A stretch of 64,000 nt of DNA from Salegentibacter sp. R32 (GTDB lineage Bacteria > Bacteroidota > Bacteroidia > Flavobacteriales > Flavobacteriaceae). Position numbers and translations under genes: made by a program. Positions 17,684-26,103 of the stretch are shown one piece after another; position 1 is the stretch's first letter, and each line of letters opens with the position of its first letter. The notes below the pieces were generated by a model, which was given only the letters and a program-made list of their open reading frames with translations, was not told the origin of the DNA and did not search any database. Location: the NCBI RefSeq assembly GCF_008692195.1, contig NZ_RXOM01000060.1, positions 1 to 64,000 of the forward strand. The letters are read 5' to 3'.

Positions 17684-18640
17684 ATGATAGAATCACCCTT
17701 GGTCTCTGTCATCATCCCAACCTATAATAGAGCGGATTTAATAGGGGAAACTTTAGACTCTCTATTAGCCCAAACTTATGAAAATTGGGAATGTATTGTC
17801 GTTGATGATGGAAGTAGTGATCATACAGATGAGGTAATGCAAGCCTATGTAGAAAAAGATAGCCGTATTCAATATTATCACCGGCCTGAGGAACATTTAC
17901 CGGGAGGCAATGGTGCTCGAAACTATGGTTTTAAAAGGAGTAACGGGCAGTTTATACAGTGGTTTGATTCTGATGATCTAATGGTAGAAAAAAAAATTGA
18001 AAAAAAAGTAAATGCCTTATTGACGAAAAAGGTTGATTTTGTAATTAGCAAAACAAAATATTTCAACCATAAAAATAATAGTTTCTTCAATTATCAGTTT
18101 GAGGAATCCCAAGTGAGTTTTGAGAGTTACGCAATAGATTATATTAGGTGGCACACTCCAGATTTAATGTTAAAAAGAAATATAGCTGAAAAAATATCAT
18201 TTAATGAAATATTAAAAGCAGGACAAGAACATAATTTTAATTGTAAATTGTTATTACAGACCTCAAAATTAGCCTACATAAAAGAATTTTTAACTCTTCG
18301 AAGATTTACACCATCTTCTATTCAAGGGAAGAGAGATATTAATTATGAGAAACATTTAGAAGCATTATTTAATTCTAACTGGTATAATTACTTAGATTTA
18401 AAAAATATAGCCAATAATGCCAAATTTAATAGATTCTCGCTTTTACAGTGTGCAAATAGTTATTTGAATAGCAATAAGATTTCTTTACCAAAAGAATTCA
18501 GTGTAGAAATTAGAAGAATATTTCCTAATAGATTTTATTTTTTTTATTTAGCAGTAGCATCAAAAAAAATTTCTGGAAAATGGTTTTATTTTTATAAAAG
18601 ACTAAAGGGTAAAGAGGTATTTAATACTTACTCCTTTTAA
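17684..18640 (+). CDS. GT2 family glycosyltransferase, tandem paralogue 2
   Basis: 318 residues, very similar to the preceding GT over the first 120 residues: SVIIPTYNRADLIGETLDSL, CIVVDDGSSDHTDEVM, HLPGGNGARNYG and the DXD motif WFDSDDLM. The central part (LKAGQEHNFNCKLLLQTSKL) parallels LKSGQEYNFFSKLVIHSTKC in the paralogue, so the two arose by tandem duplication and then diverged, most at the C-terminus. Last gene of this AT-rich cassette, followed by a gene-free AT-rich gap. Probably adds consecutive, related sugars. Confidence 0.87.
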   Translation: MIESPLVSVIIPTYNRADLIGETLDSLLAQTYENWECIVVDDGSSDHTDEVMQAYVEKDSRIQYYHRPEEHLPGGNGARNYGFKRSNGQFIQWFDSDDLMVEKKIEKKVNALLTKKVDFVISKTKYFNHKNNSFFNYQFEESQVSFESYAIDYIRWHTPDLMLKRNIAEKISFNEILKAGQEHNFNCKLLLQTSKLAYIKEFLTLRRFTPSSIQGKRDINYEKHLEALFNSNWYNYLDLKNIANNAKFNRFSLLQCANSYLNSNKISLPKEFSVEIRRIFPNRFYFFYLAVASKKISGKWFYFYKRLKGKEVFNTYSF

Positions 18641-18965
18641 ATCTAATTTCATTACTCAAAAAAATGTACTATTGAAAAGGGACTAGGTGTTTATAAAATA
18701 ATATGATTGAAATTTAGATATATAAATATATAAAATTATTGGGAAGTAAATATCGAATCAAAAAATATTACTGAATTATTGATGAAAAAAGAAACTAGCA
18801 TCAGTTTACTTAAAATATGACTATAAAATAAGTCTAGAACAATTTATATCAACTTAAGAAAGATAAATATTTATGGCTTTAGTTTACAAGTAATAAATGT
18901 TTTAGAACTTGGTTATATTTACTAGGGGGTAAAAAATAAATAATTAATTAAAGGTTAGAGGGGCT
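18641..18965. other. AT-rich gene-free gap
   Basis: 325 bp, strongly AT-rich, with no coding frame and none of the repeat families seen in other spacers. AGGTTAGAGGGGCT just before the ATG at 18966 could be a ribosome binding site, which is unusual for this genome. It marks the end of the AT-rich cassette. Confidence 0.5.
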
Positions 18966-20135
18966 ATGAGTAAACAAAAGTTAAAAATAATCATTTTTGA
19001 TGGTACTTTTCAAACCACTACTTTTATTCGACGCTTAATCAAAGGTTTAGACCTGAATGGTCATCAAGTGTATGTCTTAGGTTTTAATCTCTACAATCCT
19101 CGTCCAGTAGAGGGCGTCCATTATGTGTCTTTAGGAAGTAATCAAGATAAATTAGAATTGCTCACCACAAGTTTAGTTTTACACGGATGGCAGGCATTTA
19201 GAGATCTTTTAAAATTTAATAAACAGGAACTTCAACGCAAAAATTTAGCAAAAGTATTACAAAAAATTCAGCCGGATGTCATTCACGCCCAGTGGAACTC
19301 GGTCTTGCCGTGGCTGGAACCTTACCTCAAAAATAAAGCATATCCTATTATTTTAAGTCAGCGGGGTTATCATACCAATGTCCGTCCTTTTGTAAATAAA
19401 AAAAATTTCGCCTATCTTCAACACATCTATCCCCAATTAAGTGGGCTCCATTCGGTTTCCGAAGCGATTTCCGAACAAGGGAAAAAAATAGGAGTCCCTT
19501 TTACCGGAATCGATCAAGTAGTATATACCGGCTTAGATTTAAAACTATTTCCTGACTTAGCTGCTTATACCAGACAACCTCGCTTAGAGCTTATTTCAGT
19601 AGGAAGAGGTCACTGGATTAAAGATTATTCATTGGCTATTCAGACTTGTGCTATTCTAAAAAAAGAAAATATTAATTTTCACTATACCCTTATTGGAGCT
19701 GCCGGAGACGAAGAATTACTTTATTTAATAAATTCTTTAGGCTTAGAATCGTTTATAAGCCTTACCGAAAAACTACCTTTTGAGGAAGTACAACATAAAG
19801 TAAGGAATGCCTCTATTTCATTAATAACCAGTATTGAAGAAGGTATCCCTAATGTGGCAGTTGAAGCCATGGCATTAGGAACGCCTGTGATTAGTACTAA
19901 TTGTGGCGGAATAGAAGAACTCATTACCCATAACAAAGAGGGGTGGATCGTTCCCCGACGGGATTCGAAAGCTTTGGCCGCTCAAATACAAGCCTTTATA
20001 AGTTTACCCCATTCAGAAATTGAGGAAATTCGGCAAGCAGCCCGTAAAAAAGTGGAACTTCAATTTAATGAAGAACAAATGATCAAGGGAATGGAACAAC
20101 TTTATACAATGGTGTTAAATACTACCAAAAATTAA
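18966..20135 (+). CDS. GT4 family glycosyltransferase
   Basis: 389 residues, GT-B fold. The C-terminal Glycos_transf_1 domain includes LISVGRGHWIKDYSLAIQTC (about 209-228), FHYTLIGAAGDEELL and the E-x7-E motif in SIEEGIPNVAVEAMALGTPV with ISTNCGGIEELI. The N-terminal half has RPFVNKKNFAYLQHIYPQL, a long linker typical of colanic-acid-type retaining transferases. Cytoplasmic or membrane-peripheral. Isolated from its neighbours by large spacers on both sides. Donor sugar unknown. Confidence 0.88.
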   Translation: MSKQKLKIIIFDGTFQTTTFIRRLIKGLDLNGHQVYVLGFNLYNPRPVEGVHYVSLGSNQDKLELLTTSLVLHGWQAFRDLLKFNKQELQRKNLAKVLQKIQPDVIHAQWNSVLPWLEPYLKNKAYPIILSQRGYHTNVRPFVNKKNFAYLQHIYPQLSGLHSVSEAISEQGKKIGVPFTGIDQVVYTGLDLKLFPDLAAYTRQPRLELISVGRGHWIKDYSLAIQTCAILKKENINFHYTLIGAAGDEELLYLINSLGLESFISLTEKLPFEEVQHKVRNASISLITSIEEGIPNVAVEAMALGTPVISTNCGGIEELITHNKEGWIVPRRDSKALAAQIQAFISLPHSEIEEIRQAARKKVELQFNEEQMIKGMEQLYTMVLNTTKN

Positions 20136-20496
20136 GCTTAGAAAAGTTCATCGCTGCCATAAGTTCTCTACAAATTCAGCATTGCTCTTTTCGAAAACTT
20201 ACAAGTACGTTGAGAGGTGGGGATATGGTTCCATGTGGTTTTCACACCTAAGGATCGGTTCTTCCGGTGAGAGATAAAAAGATAAAATGTCCGGTTTACG
20301 TAGCTAGTTCCGTAATCGATGTTCCCCTTCCTTATCGTTCTGTAAAGCCACCATTCTTAGTTTGCTTATTTCAGGAGGGAGGGCCAGTATTCAGTAGGAA
20401 GTTAGTTAGCTGCGTCCATTTTCTAATTGTTCTTTGGTACTAGGATATATACAACTCCTTTTAATTCCTTATAAAGTAGTTAGTAATCCCTAACGA
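20136..20496. other. Unexplained gene-free stretch, possibly a decayed mobile element
   Basis: 361 bp with no open frame. Short G/C-rich paired segments (GGTTCC...GGATCGGTTC; GTGGTTTTCACACC at about 20238-20251) stand out from the low-complexity spacers elsewhere. It resembles worn structured-RNA or transposon sequence more than a promoter region, but I could not name it. Confidence 0.35.
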
Positions 20497-20805
20497 TTAT
20501 TCTGCGATAGTTTGGGAAGATCTCATCTTGCTGGTACTGATCTGAAAATACAGTTTTTTTAGTAACTCTTCGCGAAAAAATGTAGCCACTAACGCTGCTT
20601 CATAACTGTTGATTGTTTCTTGGCAAACTAATATGTTATTTTCTATGAAAAGCTTTTTCTCCAAAAAACTTTTATAACGCTCATCTTCTTTAAATTTATT
20701 AATATCAGTATAATAAGGTAAACCTAAGGCTTTGGTAACTCGAATAGAATCCTTGCTTGCTCTACGTTGTGCAACTTTTAAATCTTCGATATTAATATCT
20801 TTCAT
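20497..20805 (-). CDS. Small hypothetical protein, antitoxin-like N-terminus
   Basis: 102 residues, soluble and charged. The first 33 residues (MKDINIEDLKVAQRRASKDS, then IRVTKALGLPYYT) look like small Bacteroidota antitoxin-type proteins that end 'GLPYYTVxNG'. The remainder (KFKEDERYKSFLEKKLFIEN...YEAALVATFFREELLKKL) is helical and matches nothing I recognise. No toxin gene lies beside it. A TATCTTTA box about 12 bp upstream of the ATG is a plausible -7 element. It stands alone in a 2.5-kb gene-poor region and may be a relict or a fusion. Confidence 0.5.
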   Translation of the reverse strand: MKDINIEDLKVAQRRASKDSIRVTKALGLPYYTDINKFKEDERYKSFLEKKLFIENNILVCQETINSYEAALVATFFREELLKKLYFQISTSKMRSSQTIAE

Positions 20806-21227
20806 TCTTTTGAGATTATGGAAATAAAGATAAAGAAATTTTTCATCTTACTTTATTAAAATTTTTCCGCTTGGCTAAGCTATTCAGATGATTTACCATT
20901 CTTGAATAAGTTTCTATCTAAAAGTACACTTTTAAAAGCTACGACTTTAAACTATTTAATAAAAAAAGCGATACAGACACAATTTTAAACAAGGTGCTTT
21001 TATATATTCTCATTTAGAGTTATACAGGAACTTTGCGGGACATAAAATAAATGAGTTTCTAAAACCTAGCCAACCACAACTGGAGTTGAGTTTTTGAGAG
21101 GGGAGTATTCAGTATACAGTAATACAGTATGCATGAAGTGGGGAGCAGTTAATAGTTAATGAATTTGGTTTTTTAGAATTTGGAATTTAGCTTTTCAATA
21201 TTCCAGATTTAGTTGAGCTATCAATCT

Positions 21228-21740
21228 TTCCCTATGGGGAGCCTGCCTGCCAATAGCAGTTTTCCCCTAGGCAACGCCATAGTGTGAGTAAGGTGAGTCC
21301 ATATCGCTAGCACTGCATCTCTACTAAAGTCCATACATGAATGGAGGCATGGCAAATCCCACCCGTGGGAATGATGAATATATATAATGAATTAATAGAA
21401 GTAAATAGGGAACATTTAAATAAAGATTATCAAATGGTAGCAAAAAAAGAATCTAATCTTTAGGGGTGTGAACGGTCAAGAGGTAGTCCGGTACCAACTC
21501 GATTACTATAGTCAACAGGGACCAAAAAAAGCCACCTGAGATTTTAGGCAGGGACGCAGTAACGACCAAGAAATTAAACCTAGGATGGCAATGGTACAAG
21601 GCTATCACAGCTCTGATATGTTTACATGTCTACGTTCAAAGTATAACGGGCTTCACGAACGCAAAACGAACAGCCTCTGGGGCAAAAAGACTTATGGCAC
21701 GGCAGTCTGGAGCTCTTGGAAAGCTTTGAGTTTAATCGGG
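21228..21740 (+). other. Possible group II intron 5'-half remnant (structured-RNA-like)
   Basis: This sequence is neither coding nor like the other spacers. Segments such as GTGTGAGTAAGGTGAGTCCA, GAACGGTCAAGAGGTAGTCC and AACGGGCTTCACGAACGCAA resemble domain I stretches of bacterial group II introns. No reverse transcriptase frame and no clear domain V hairpin follow, so if the reading is right it is a dead fragment. The resemblance is from memory and unverified; a covariance-model scan would decide. Confidence 0.3.
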
Positions 21741-21801
21741 AAAACCCAGGAAGTTGGAAGTAGTTTTTTAGTGGTGAGGGGAGAAGTACAAAGCGTCATT
21801 T

Positions 21802-21847
21802 CGATTTTTTAGCAGAGCGACAGCCTAGAAAAATTGTATCGAGAAGC
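21802..21847 (+). repeat. Second dispersed repeat family, copy 2 (degenerate)
   Basis: CGATTTTTTAGCAGAGCGAC followed by AGCCTAGAAAAATTGTATCG and AGAAGC. It shares the TTTTAGC...GCxxAxAAATTGTATCGAGAAGC layout with 13749-13791, but its stem is imperfect. Confidence 0.55.
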
Positions 21848-21922
21848 AGTGGTGTGAGTTGATGATTTGTTAGGGGGAAAGGGGAGTGTTCAGTTGGTAG
21901 GTAGTTGGGAGTGGGAAGCAGG

Positions 21923-22088
21923 AAGTTCAAATTTCGGAGACTGAGTGAAATCTTTGGAAAAGATTTTATATCGAAGTTTCCATTTTGGTAGCATTTCGAT
22001 ACAAATTTTCCTTGAAAATTCACTCAATGACCCAAAATGCCTGCCTGCCGGCAGGCAGGCCTGTAAAAAACTTTTATATGGAACTGAG
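21923..22088 (-). repeat. Dispersed long-hairpin repeat, copy E, with nested palindrome
   Basis: The only copy in reverse orientation. All three stem blocks are kept (GGAAAA/TTTTCC; the inner block has one change, TTCGATATAAA). A 22-bp GCCTGCC... palindrome (22039-22060) sits in the ACAGGC|ATTTTGG joint, the same place as in copy I. Confidence 0.8.
22039..22060. repeat. REP-like 22-bp palindrome, copy 1
   Basis: The perfect palindrome core CCTGCCTGCCGGCAGGCAGG extends by one G and C. It is nested in hairpin copy E. Identical palindromes lie at 38113-38132 (20 bp) and 38211-38232 (22 bp), and a half-copy GCCTGCCTGCC is at 21241. Confidence 0.85.
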
Positions 22089-22105
22089 CTTACTAGTTAT
22101 TAGGT

Positions 22106-22141
22106 TTCAACTTCAACTTCAACTTCAACTTCAACTTCAAC
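22106..22141. repeat. (TTCAAC)6 hexanucleotide tract
   Basis: Six perfect TTCAAC units, intergenic. They grow out of the third spacer module, whose usual form carries GTTGAAGTTGAAATTGAAAT (about 4850 and 33408); the flank CAAATTTCTCAATACTCCGG here is its reverse complement. A slippage product; no function visible. Confidence 0.8.
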
Positions 22142-22240
22142 AAATTTCTCAATACTCCGGAATAAACAGTTCGTGTAGTGAGTTCTTGAGCCGGTGAGTT
22201 CAGTAGGCAATAAATAGTAAAAAATTAGAATAGAAACACT

Positions 22241-22275
22241 CTTCGACTGAAGTTTATCCTGAGTAAAGTCGAAGG
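22241..22275. repeat. CTTCGACT inverted repeat
   Basis: CTTCGACT...AAGTCGAAG arms around a GAAGTTTATCCTGAGTA loop, followed by GGGCTCAGG. This 'CTTCGAC...CTCAGG' intergenic repeat type is widespread in bacteria; a related single arm is at 30468-30488. Confidence 0.55.
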
Positions 22276-22653
22276 GCTCAGGAGGACAGTAGAAAGTGGC
22301 AAAACAGTAGAGAGTTAATAGTTAATGGGATTTAGAGTTTGACTTTTGGAGTTTGGGTTCTTGGAATTTTGGTGTTCAGTAGGAAGTAGGCAGTAGGTAG
22401 TAGGCAGTAGGTAGTAGGAAGCGTGAAGAAGTTATTGATGATTAGTTAATAGGATTGGGAGTTTGGAATTTCAGTATACAGTATACAGTATTCAGTAAGC
22501 CAAAGGCTTCAGCGGTTTGGAATTTGTTTTTTCTTTTTTCCATTTTTTGGTCTTTAATTTTCTCTCAGATTATGAAAGTTAAATAAAACAAAAATTCATA
22601 CCTTGCTCCCTTAATTTTATGATTTTAGCGGAAAATCCGGCAAAAAAGTTTTA

Positions 22654-24045
22654 GTGAAAAATATAACCACCCCCATCATTCCGGTGCAAGCGCAATTTGC
22701 CCATACCAATCAACAGAAATCCCTCGATTACCGGGCGATTTGCTTATTCGCGGCGACCGGGTTCTTTTGGGATACCGATACCTATTGGATTGACAAAAAA
22801 GTATTAAAACCGGCCACCAGCAATGAAGTGGACGACCAACAAAAGTTGGTTTCCAGCTATCCCTATTTTGATTGGCACTATTCGCCCAAAAAAAACTATT
22901 CTTTTGAAGATGCCCTGAATGATTTTACCGAGCTTTTCGAAAGGATTATCGATGAACAGATCGGAGAGCAGCAAGCTATTCTCCCCATTTCGGGGGGGCT
23001 GGACAGTCGTACACAGGCGGTCGCGCTAAAGCACTTGGGAAAAAAAGTGACTTCCTACAGTTATTCGTTTACCGGGGGCTATTCTGAAAGCGGTATTGCC
23101 CGAAAAATCGCGAAAGCTTGTGATTTTCCATTTGAAGAATTTTTGATTCCGAAAGGCTATTTATGGGGAGTGGTAGAAGACCTGGCGGAGATTAATCAAT
23201 GCTATTCTGAATTTACCCATCCCCGGCAGATGGCCGTCCTCCCTCAATTCCAACAAATGGAAGGGGTGTTTTCCTTGGGGCATTGGGGCGACGTGTTGTT
23301 TGATAAGGGGGCTCCGGAAGCCTATACCGAAAAAGAGTTGGTGGCCTTGGTCAAGAAGAAAGTTATTAAAAAAGGGGGCTTGGAATTGGGAACCTCCCTT
23401 TGGCGGGATTGGCAGTTGGAAGGCGATTTTGAAGCCTATATGGAAGAGAGGATTGAAAACCTCTTGGCCAAGATCGATATTTCCCATGTAGGGGCGAAAA
23501 TGCGGGCCTTTAAATCGTTGTATTGGGCACCGCGTTGGACTTCGACCAATCTTTCGGTCTTTGCCCATGCGCACCCCATCACGCTACCCTATTACGATAA
23601 CCGGATGTGTGAATTTATCTGTAGTGTGCCCGAGGAATACTTAGCCGACCGCAAATTACAGATTGCCTATATTCAACAAAGGAACCCGGAAGTGGCCAAG
23701 ATTACTTGGGAAGACCACCGACCTTTTAATTTAAACAATTACCGGTACAATACCATGCCCTATAACTTTCCTTTTAAAGTGGGGCGGAAATTACAAGCGG
23801 GCTTGCATCAACTTCAACATAAAAAATGGATTCAACGCAATTGGGAACTTCAGTTTGTGGGTGAAGAAAACGAACCACCCCTTGAAAGTTATCTCTTTGA
23901 TAAAAAGTTCAAGGACTTTCTTCCCCGGGAAACCGTGGAAAAGTTCTATGCGCAATTTCAACACGAAGATGCGGTCTATTACTCCCATCCGGTAAGTATG
24001 TTATTAACTTTATCCCTAGCAAATAAAAAAAACTTTTTATGCTAA
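22654..24045 (+). CDS. Asparagine-synthase-like amidotransferase without glutaminase domain
   Basis: 463 residues. The ATP-pyrophosphatase P-loop ILPISGGLDSRTQAVALKHL is at about 110-129, with GHWGDVLFD and YYDNRMCEFICSVPEEYL as in the AsnB synthetase domain. The N-terminal about 95 residues are too short for a class II glutaminase and there is no Cys2. Similar genes in surface-polysaccharide loci amidate uronic acids. Because the TviB/TviC pair makes UDP-GalNAcA, amidation to GalNAcA-amide is a reasonable guess. GTG start at 22654; no ATG near. GC-rich (34/60 at 23521-23580), in contrast with the following gene. Confidence 0.82.
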   Translation: MKNITTPIIPVQAQFAHTNQQKSLDYRAICLFAATGFFWDTDTYWIDKKVLKPATSNEVDDQQKLVSSYPYFDWHYSPKKNYSFEDALNDFTELFERIIDEQIGEQQAILPISGGLDSRTQAVALKHLGKKVTSYSYSFTGGYSESGIARKIAKACDFPFEEFLIPKGYLWGVVEDLAEINQCYSEFTHPRQMAVLPQFQQMEGVFSLGHWGDVLFDKGAPEAYTEKELVALVKKKVIKKGGLELGTSLWRDWQLEGDFEAYMEERIENLLAKIDISHVGAKMRAFKSLYWAPRWTSTNLSVFAHAHPITLPYYDNRMCEFICSVPEEYLADRKLQIAYIQQRNPEVAKITWEDHRPFNLNNYRYNTMPYNFPFKVGRKLQAGLHQLQHKKWIQRNWELQFVGEENEPPLESYLFDKKFKDFLPRETVEKFYAQFQHEDAVYYSHPVSMLLTLSLANKKNFLC

Positions 24046-25022
24046 GTATTATTATTCCGATATATAATGGTTCAAAATTTATACAAAGATCTTATGAAAA
24101 TATTTTGAATCAAAACCTTACTGATTTTGAGATTATATATGTAGATAATAATTCAACCGATAATTCATTAGAGCTTTTAAATAATTTAGCTGCTAATGAA
24201 CAGAGGATTAGGATTTTTAAAGAAGAAAAACAAGGAGCAGCTTCGGCCAGAAATAAAGGCATAGTAAATAGCAGGGGAGATTTAATACAGTTTTTTGATG
24301 TGGATGATTATATTGTGCCAGGCTCCCTCGTGAAAATGATATCTATCTTGCGGGATTACCCTGATTGCTATAGTATATTTGGAGAAACACGCAGGGTTAG
24401 GGAGTTAGATTTATCGGAAAGTAATAGAAATATTCCTAATTTTGAGATTATTGAGCCCCCAGGCTTGGGAATGAAATGGGCAAAGAATTTAAATAGTATA
24501 CCTGGGCCTTCTGCTTTTATCCATAGAAAAATTCTCTTTCAGCAGGAAGAGAGCTTTAATGAAAATTTAATGTTGGGTGAAGATGCAGAATTTCATATTC
24601 GTTTAGGTTTAAATTATAACTTAATTAAGTTGGATGATATTGTACATCAATATTTTCGCCATTCAGATTCAACTGTATCTAAACAAAATAAGGTGGAAGA
24701 GAAAGTTTTTACCTATTGGGATAGAATAGTGAATGCTCATCTTCCTTATGTAATAAAAAATACAGTCCCAGTAAACTTCGAAAAATTAGTAGCTAAAAAA
24801 GTTTATGGTTCAATAATTAAAATGTTGTACTTGACCAAAGGATTAACAAAGAGATCTAAGTTGAAAAAAAGATTATTTAAACAAATAGATCAGATTCCTC
24901 AACCAATTCTCTTTCACATATTTTCAAATATAATTATATTGTTCCCTTTAAAGGTAGTTTATAAAATCTATGTTTATTATATTATTAAATACCATAAATT
25001 AAATTTGAAAGATGCCCACTAA
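24039..25022 (+). CDS. GT2 family glycosyltransferase
   Basis: 327 residues. LSIIIPIYNGSKFIQRSYEN (2-21), IIYVDNNSTDNSLELL, AASARNKGIVNSRG and a variant DXD in FFDVDDYI define a GT2 enzyme. It ends in a hydrophobic, basic segment (IFSNIIILFPLKVVYKIYVYYIIKY) that may anchor it to the membrane. It overlaps the preceding gene by 7 bp and the following GT4 by 11 bp. Strikingly AT-rich (14/60 at 24121-24180) between two GC-richer neighbours, so probably inserted as a single-gene cassette. Confidence 0.88.
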   Translation: MLSIIIPIYNGSKFIQRSYENILNQNLTDFEIIYVDNNSTDNSLELLNNLAANEQRIRIFKEEKQGAASARNKGIVNSRGDLIQFFDVDDYIVPGSLVKMISILRDYPDCYSIFGETRRVRELDLSESNRNIPNFEIIEPPGLGMKWAKNLNSIPGPSAFIHRKILFQQEESFNENLMLGEDAEFHIRLGLNYNLIKLDDIVHQYFRHSDSTVSKQNKVEEKVFTYWDRIVNAHLPYVIKNTVPVNFEKLVAKKVYGSIIKMLYLTKGLTKRSKLKKRLFKQIDQIPQPILFHIFSNIIILFPLKVVYKIYVYYIIKYHKLNLKDAH

Positions 25023-26103
25023 TAAAATTAAAATTTTATATACTATTCCTAATTTTGATACGGCCGGGAGCGGGAAGGTAGTATATGATCTGGTAAAGGG
25101 TTTGGATACTTCCAGGTTTGAACCTGCCATTGCGGTGGAACATACCCAAGGGGCATTTTTTAAAGAAGTGGAGAAATTGGGGATTCCCATTTATATTCAG
25201 CCGATGACCACCCATTACCGACCCTATTTCAGTTTGTATGGTAGGATTAAAAAAATAGCTTCCTTTATAAAAAAACATCAATTTGAGGTGGTGCATTCGT
25301 GGCATTGGAGCAGTAATTGGACGGAGGTATTGGCGGCAAAATTGGGCGGGGCCAAGTATGTCTATACCAAAAAAGCGATGAGCTGGGGGAACAAACATTG
25401 GAAAATAAAAAGTTATTTAAGTGATTTTATCGTTACGATTAATCATGAGATGGTAAATTATTTTCCCCGAAAAAAAGCCCAACAATTAATCCCGATAGGA
25501 ATTGATACGGACTATTATAGCCCAAAGGATTTTGAGAAAAAGCCTAAGGATAAATTTCAAATTATAAGTGTGGCCAATTTAGTGGAAGTAAAAGGCATTG
25601 AAGTACTGATAGAAGCGGTGGAACTTTTAAACGATAATGAAATTGAAGTGAAAATTGTTGGAGATACGCGGAGCGATTATGCACAAAACTTGATGAAGTC
25701 CATCGAAGCAAAGGGCAAACAAAATCAAATTAAGTTTTTGGGCAAAAAAAATGATGTGCGACCTTATTTGGTGGATAGCGATCTATATATAATTCCTACT
25801 TTAAATAAAGGCCGAAAAGAAGGCATGCCGATGGCGTTGGTAGAAGCCATGTGTATGGCGACTCCGGTGTTAGGTTCTGATATTTCCGGAATTAATTATG
25901 TGTTAAAAGACTTTCCGGAATTGTTATTTGAGGCTTCGAATGCGAACATGCTAGCCGGCAAAATAAAAGCATTAAAGGAAAAAACAAAAAAAGAGCGCAA
26001 TGCCTTAGGAGAAGAACTTCGGGTCTATTGTGTCAAGAATTTTACCATGAAAAAGTTTCTAGAGGAACATGAAAATTTATACCAAAAATTAGTTAGTTCA
26101 TGA
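25012..26103 (+). CDS. GT4 family glycosyltransferase
   Basis: 363 residues, GT-B fold. The N-terminal domain opens IKILYTIPNFDTAGSGKVVY, where the Gly loop binds the acceptor side. The C-terminal donor-binding domain has FQIISVANLVEVKGIEVLIEA (about 179-199), KFLGKKNDVRPYL and the E-x7-E motif in KEGMPMALVEAMCMATPV. Retaining transferase on the cytoplasmic face. It overlaps both neighbours (11 bp and 4 bp), so the four genes from 22654 to 27266 are likely one operon. Confidence 0.9.
   Translation: MPTNKIKILYTIPNFDTAGSGKVVYDLVKGLDTSRFEPAIAVEHTQGAFFKEVEKLGIPIYIQPMTTHYRPYFSLYGRIKKIASFIKKHQFEVVHSWHWSSNWTEVLAAKLGGAKYVYTKKAMSWGNKHWKIKSYLSDFIVTINHEMVNYFPRKKAQQLIPIGIDTDYYSPKDFEKKPKDKFQIISVANLVEVKGIEVLIEAVELLNDNEIEVKIVGDTRSDYAQNLMKSIEAKGKQNQIKFLGKKNDVRPYLVDSDLYIIPTLNKGRKEGMPMALVEAMCMATPVLGSDISGINYVLKDFPELLFEASNANMLAGKIKALKEKTKKERNALGEELRVYCVKNFTMKKFLEEHENLYQKLVSS

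Larger units (their letters stand above)
20806..22653. other. 1.85-kb gene-poor mosaic spacer
   Basis: From left to right: an AT-rich part (20806-21060); a stretch of unusual, non-repetitive sequence with RNA-like character (about 21228-21740); a second-family repeat (21802-21847); reverse-orientation hairpin copy E (21923-22088) with a nested GCCTGCC palindrome; a (TTCAAC)6 tract; a CTTCGACT inverted repeat; and CAGTAGGTAGTAGG / CAGTATACAG low-complexity runs up to 22500. The last 90 bp probably hold the promoter of the asparagine-synthase-like gene. Confidence 0.6.

Noticed and set aside
20497-20805. Complete toxin-antitoxin pair
   Set aside because: Only the N-terminal third looks antitoxin-like and no adjacent toxin frame exists on either strand.
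21585-22197. Open frames of 60-75 codons in the 20.8-22.6 kb spacer
   Set aside because: They cross repeat copy E and the TTCAAC tract (translating to QLQLQLQ), and lack any protein-like pattern.
22654-24045. True asparagine synthetase AsnB
   Set aside because: The N-terminal glutaminase domain with Cys2 is missing and the context is a polysaccharide locus.
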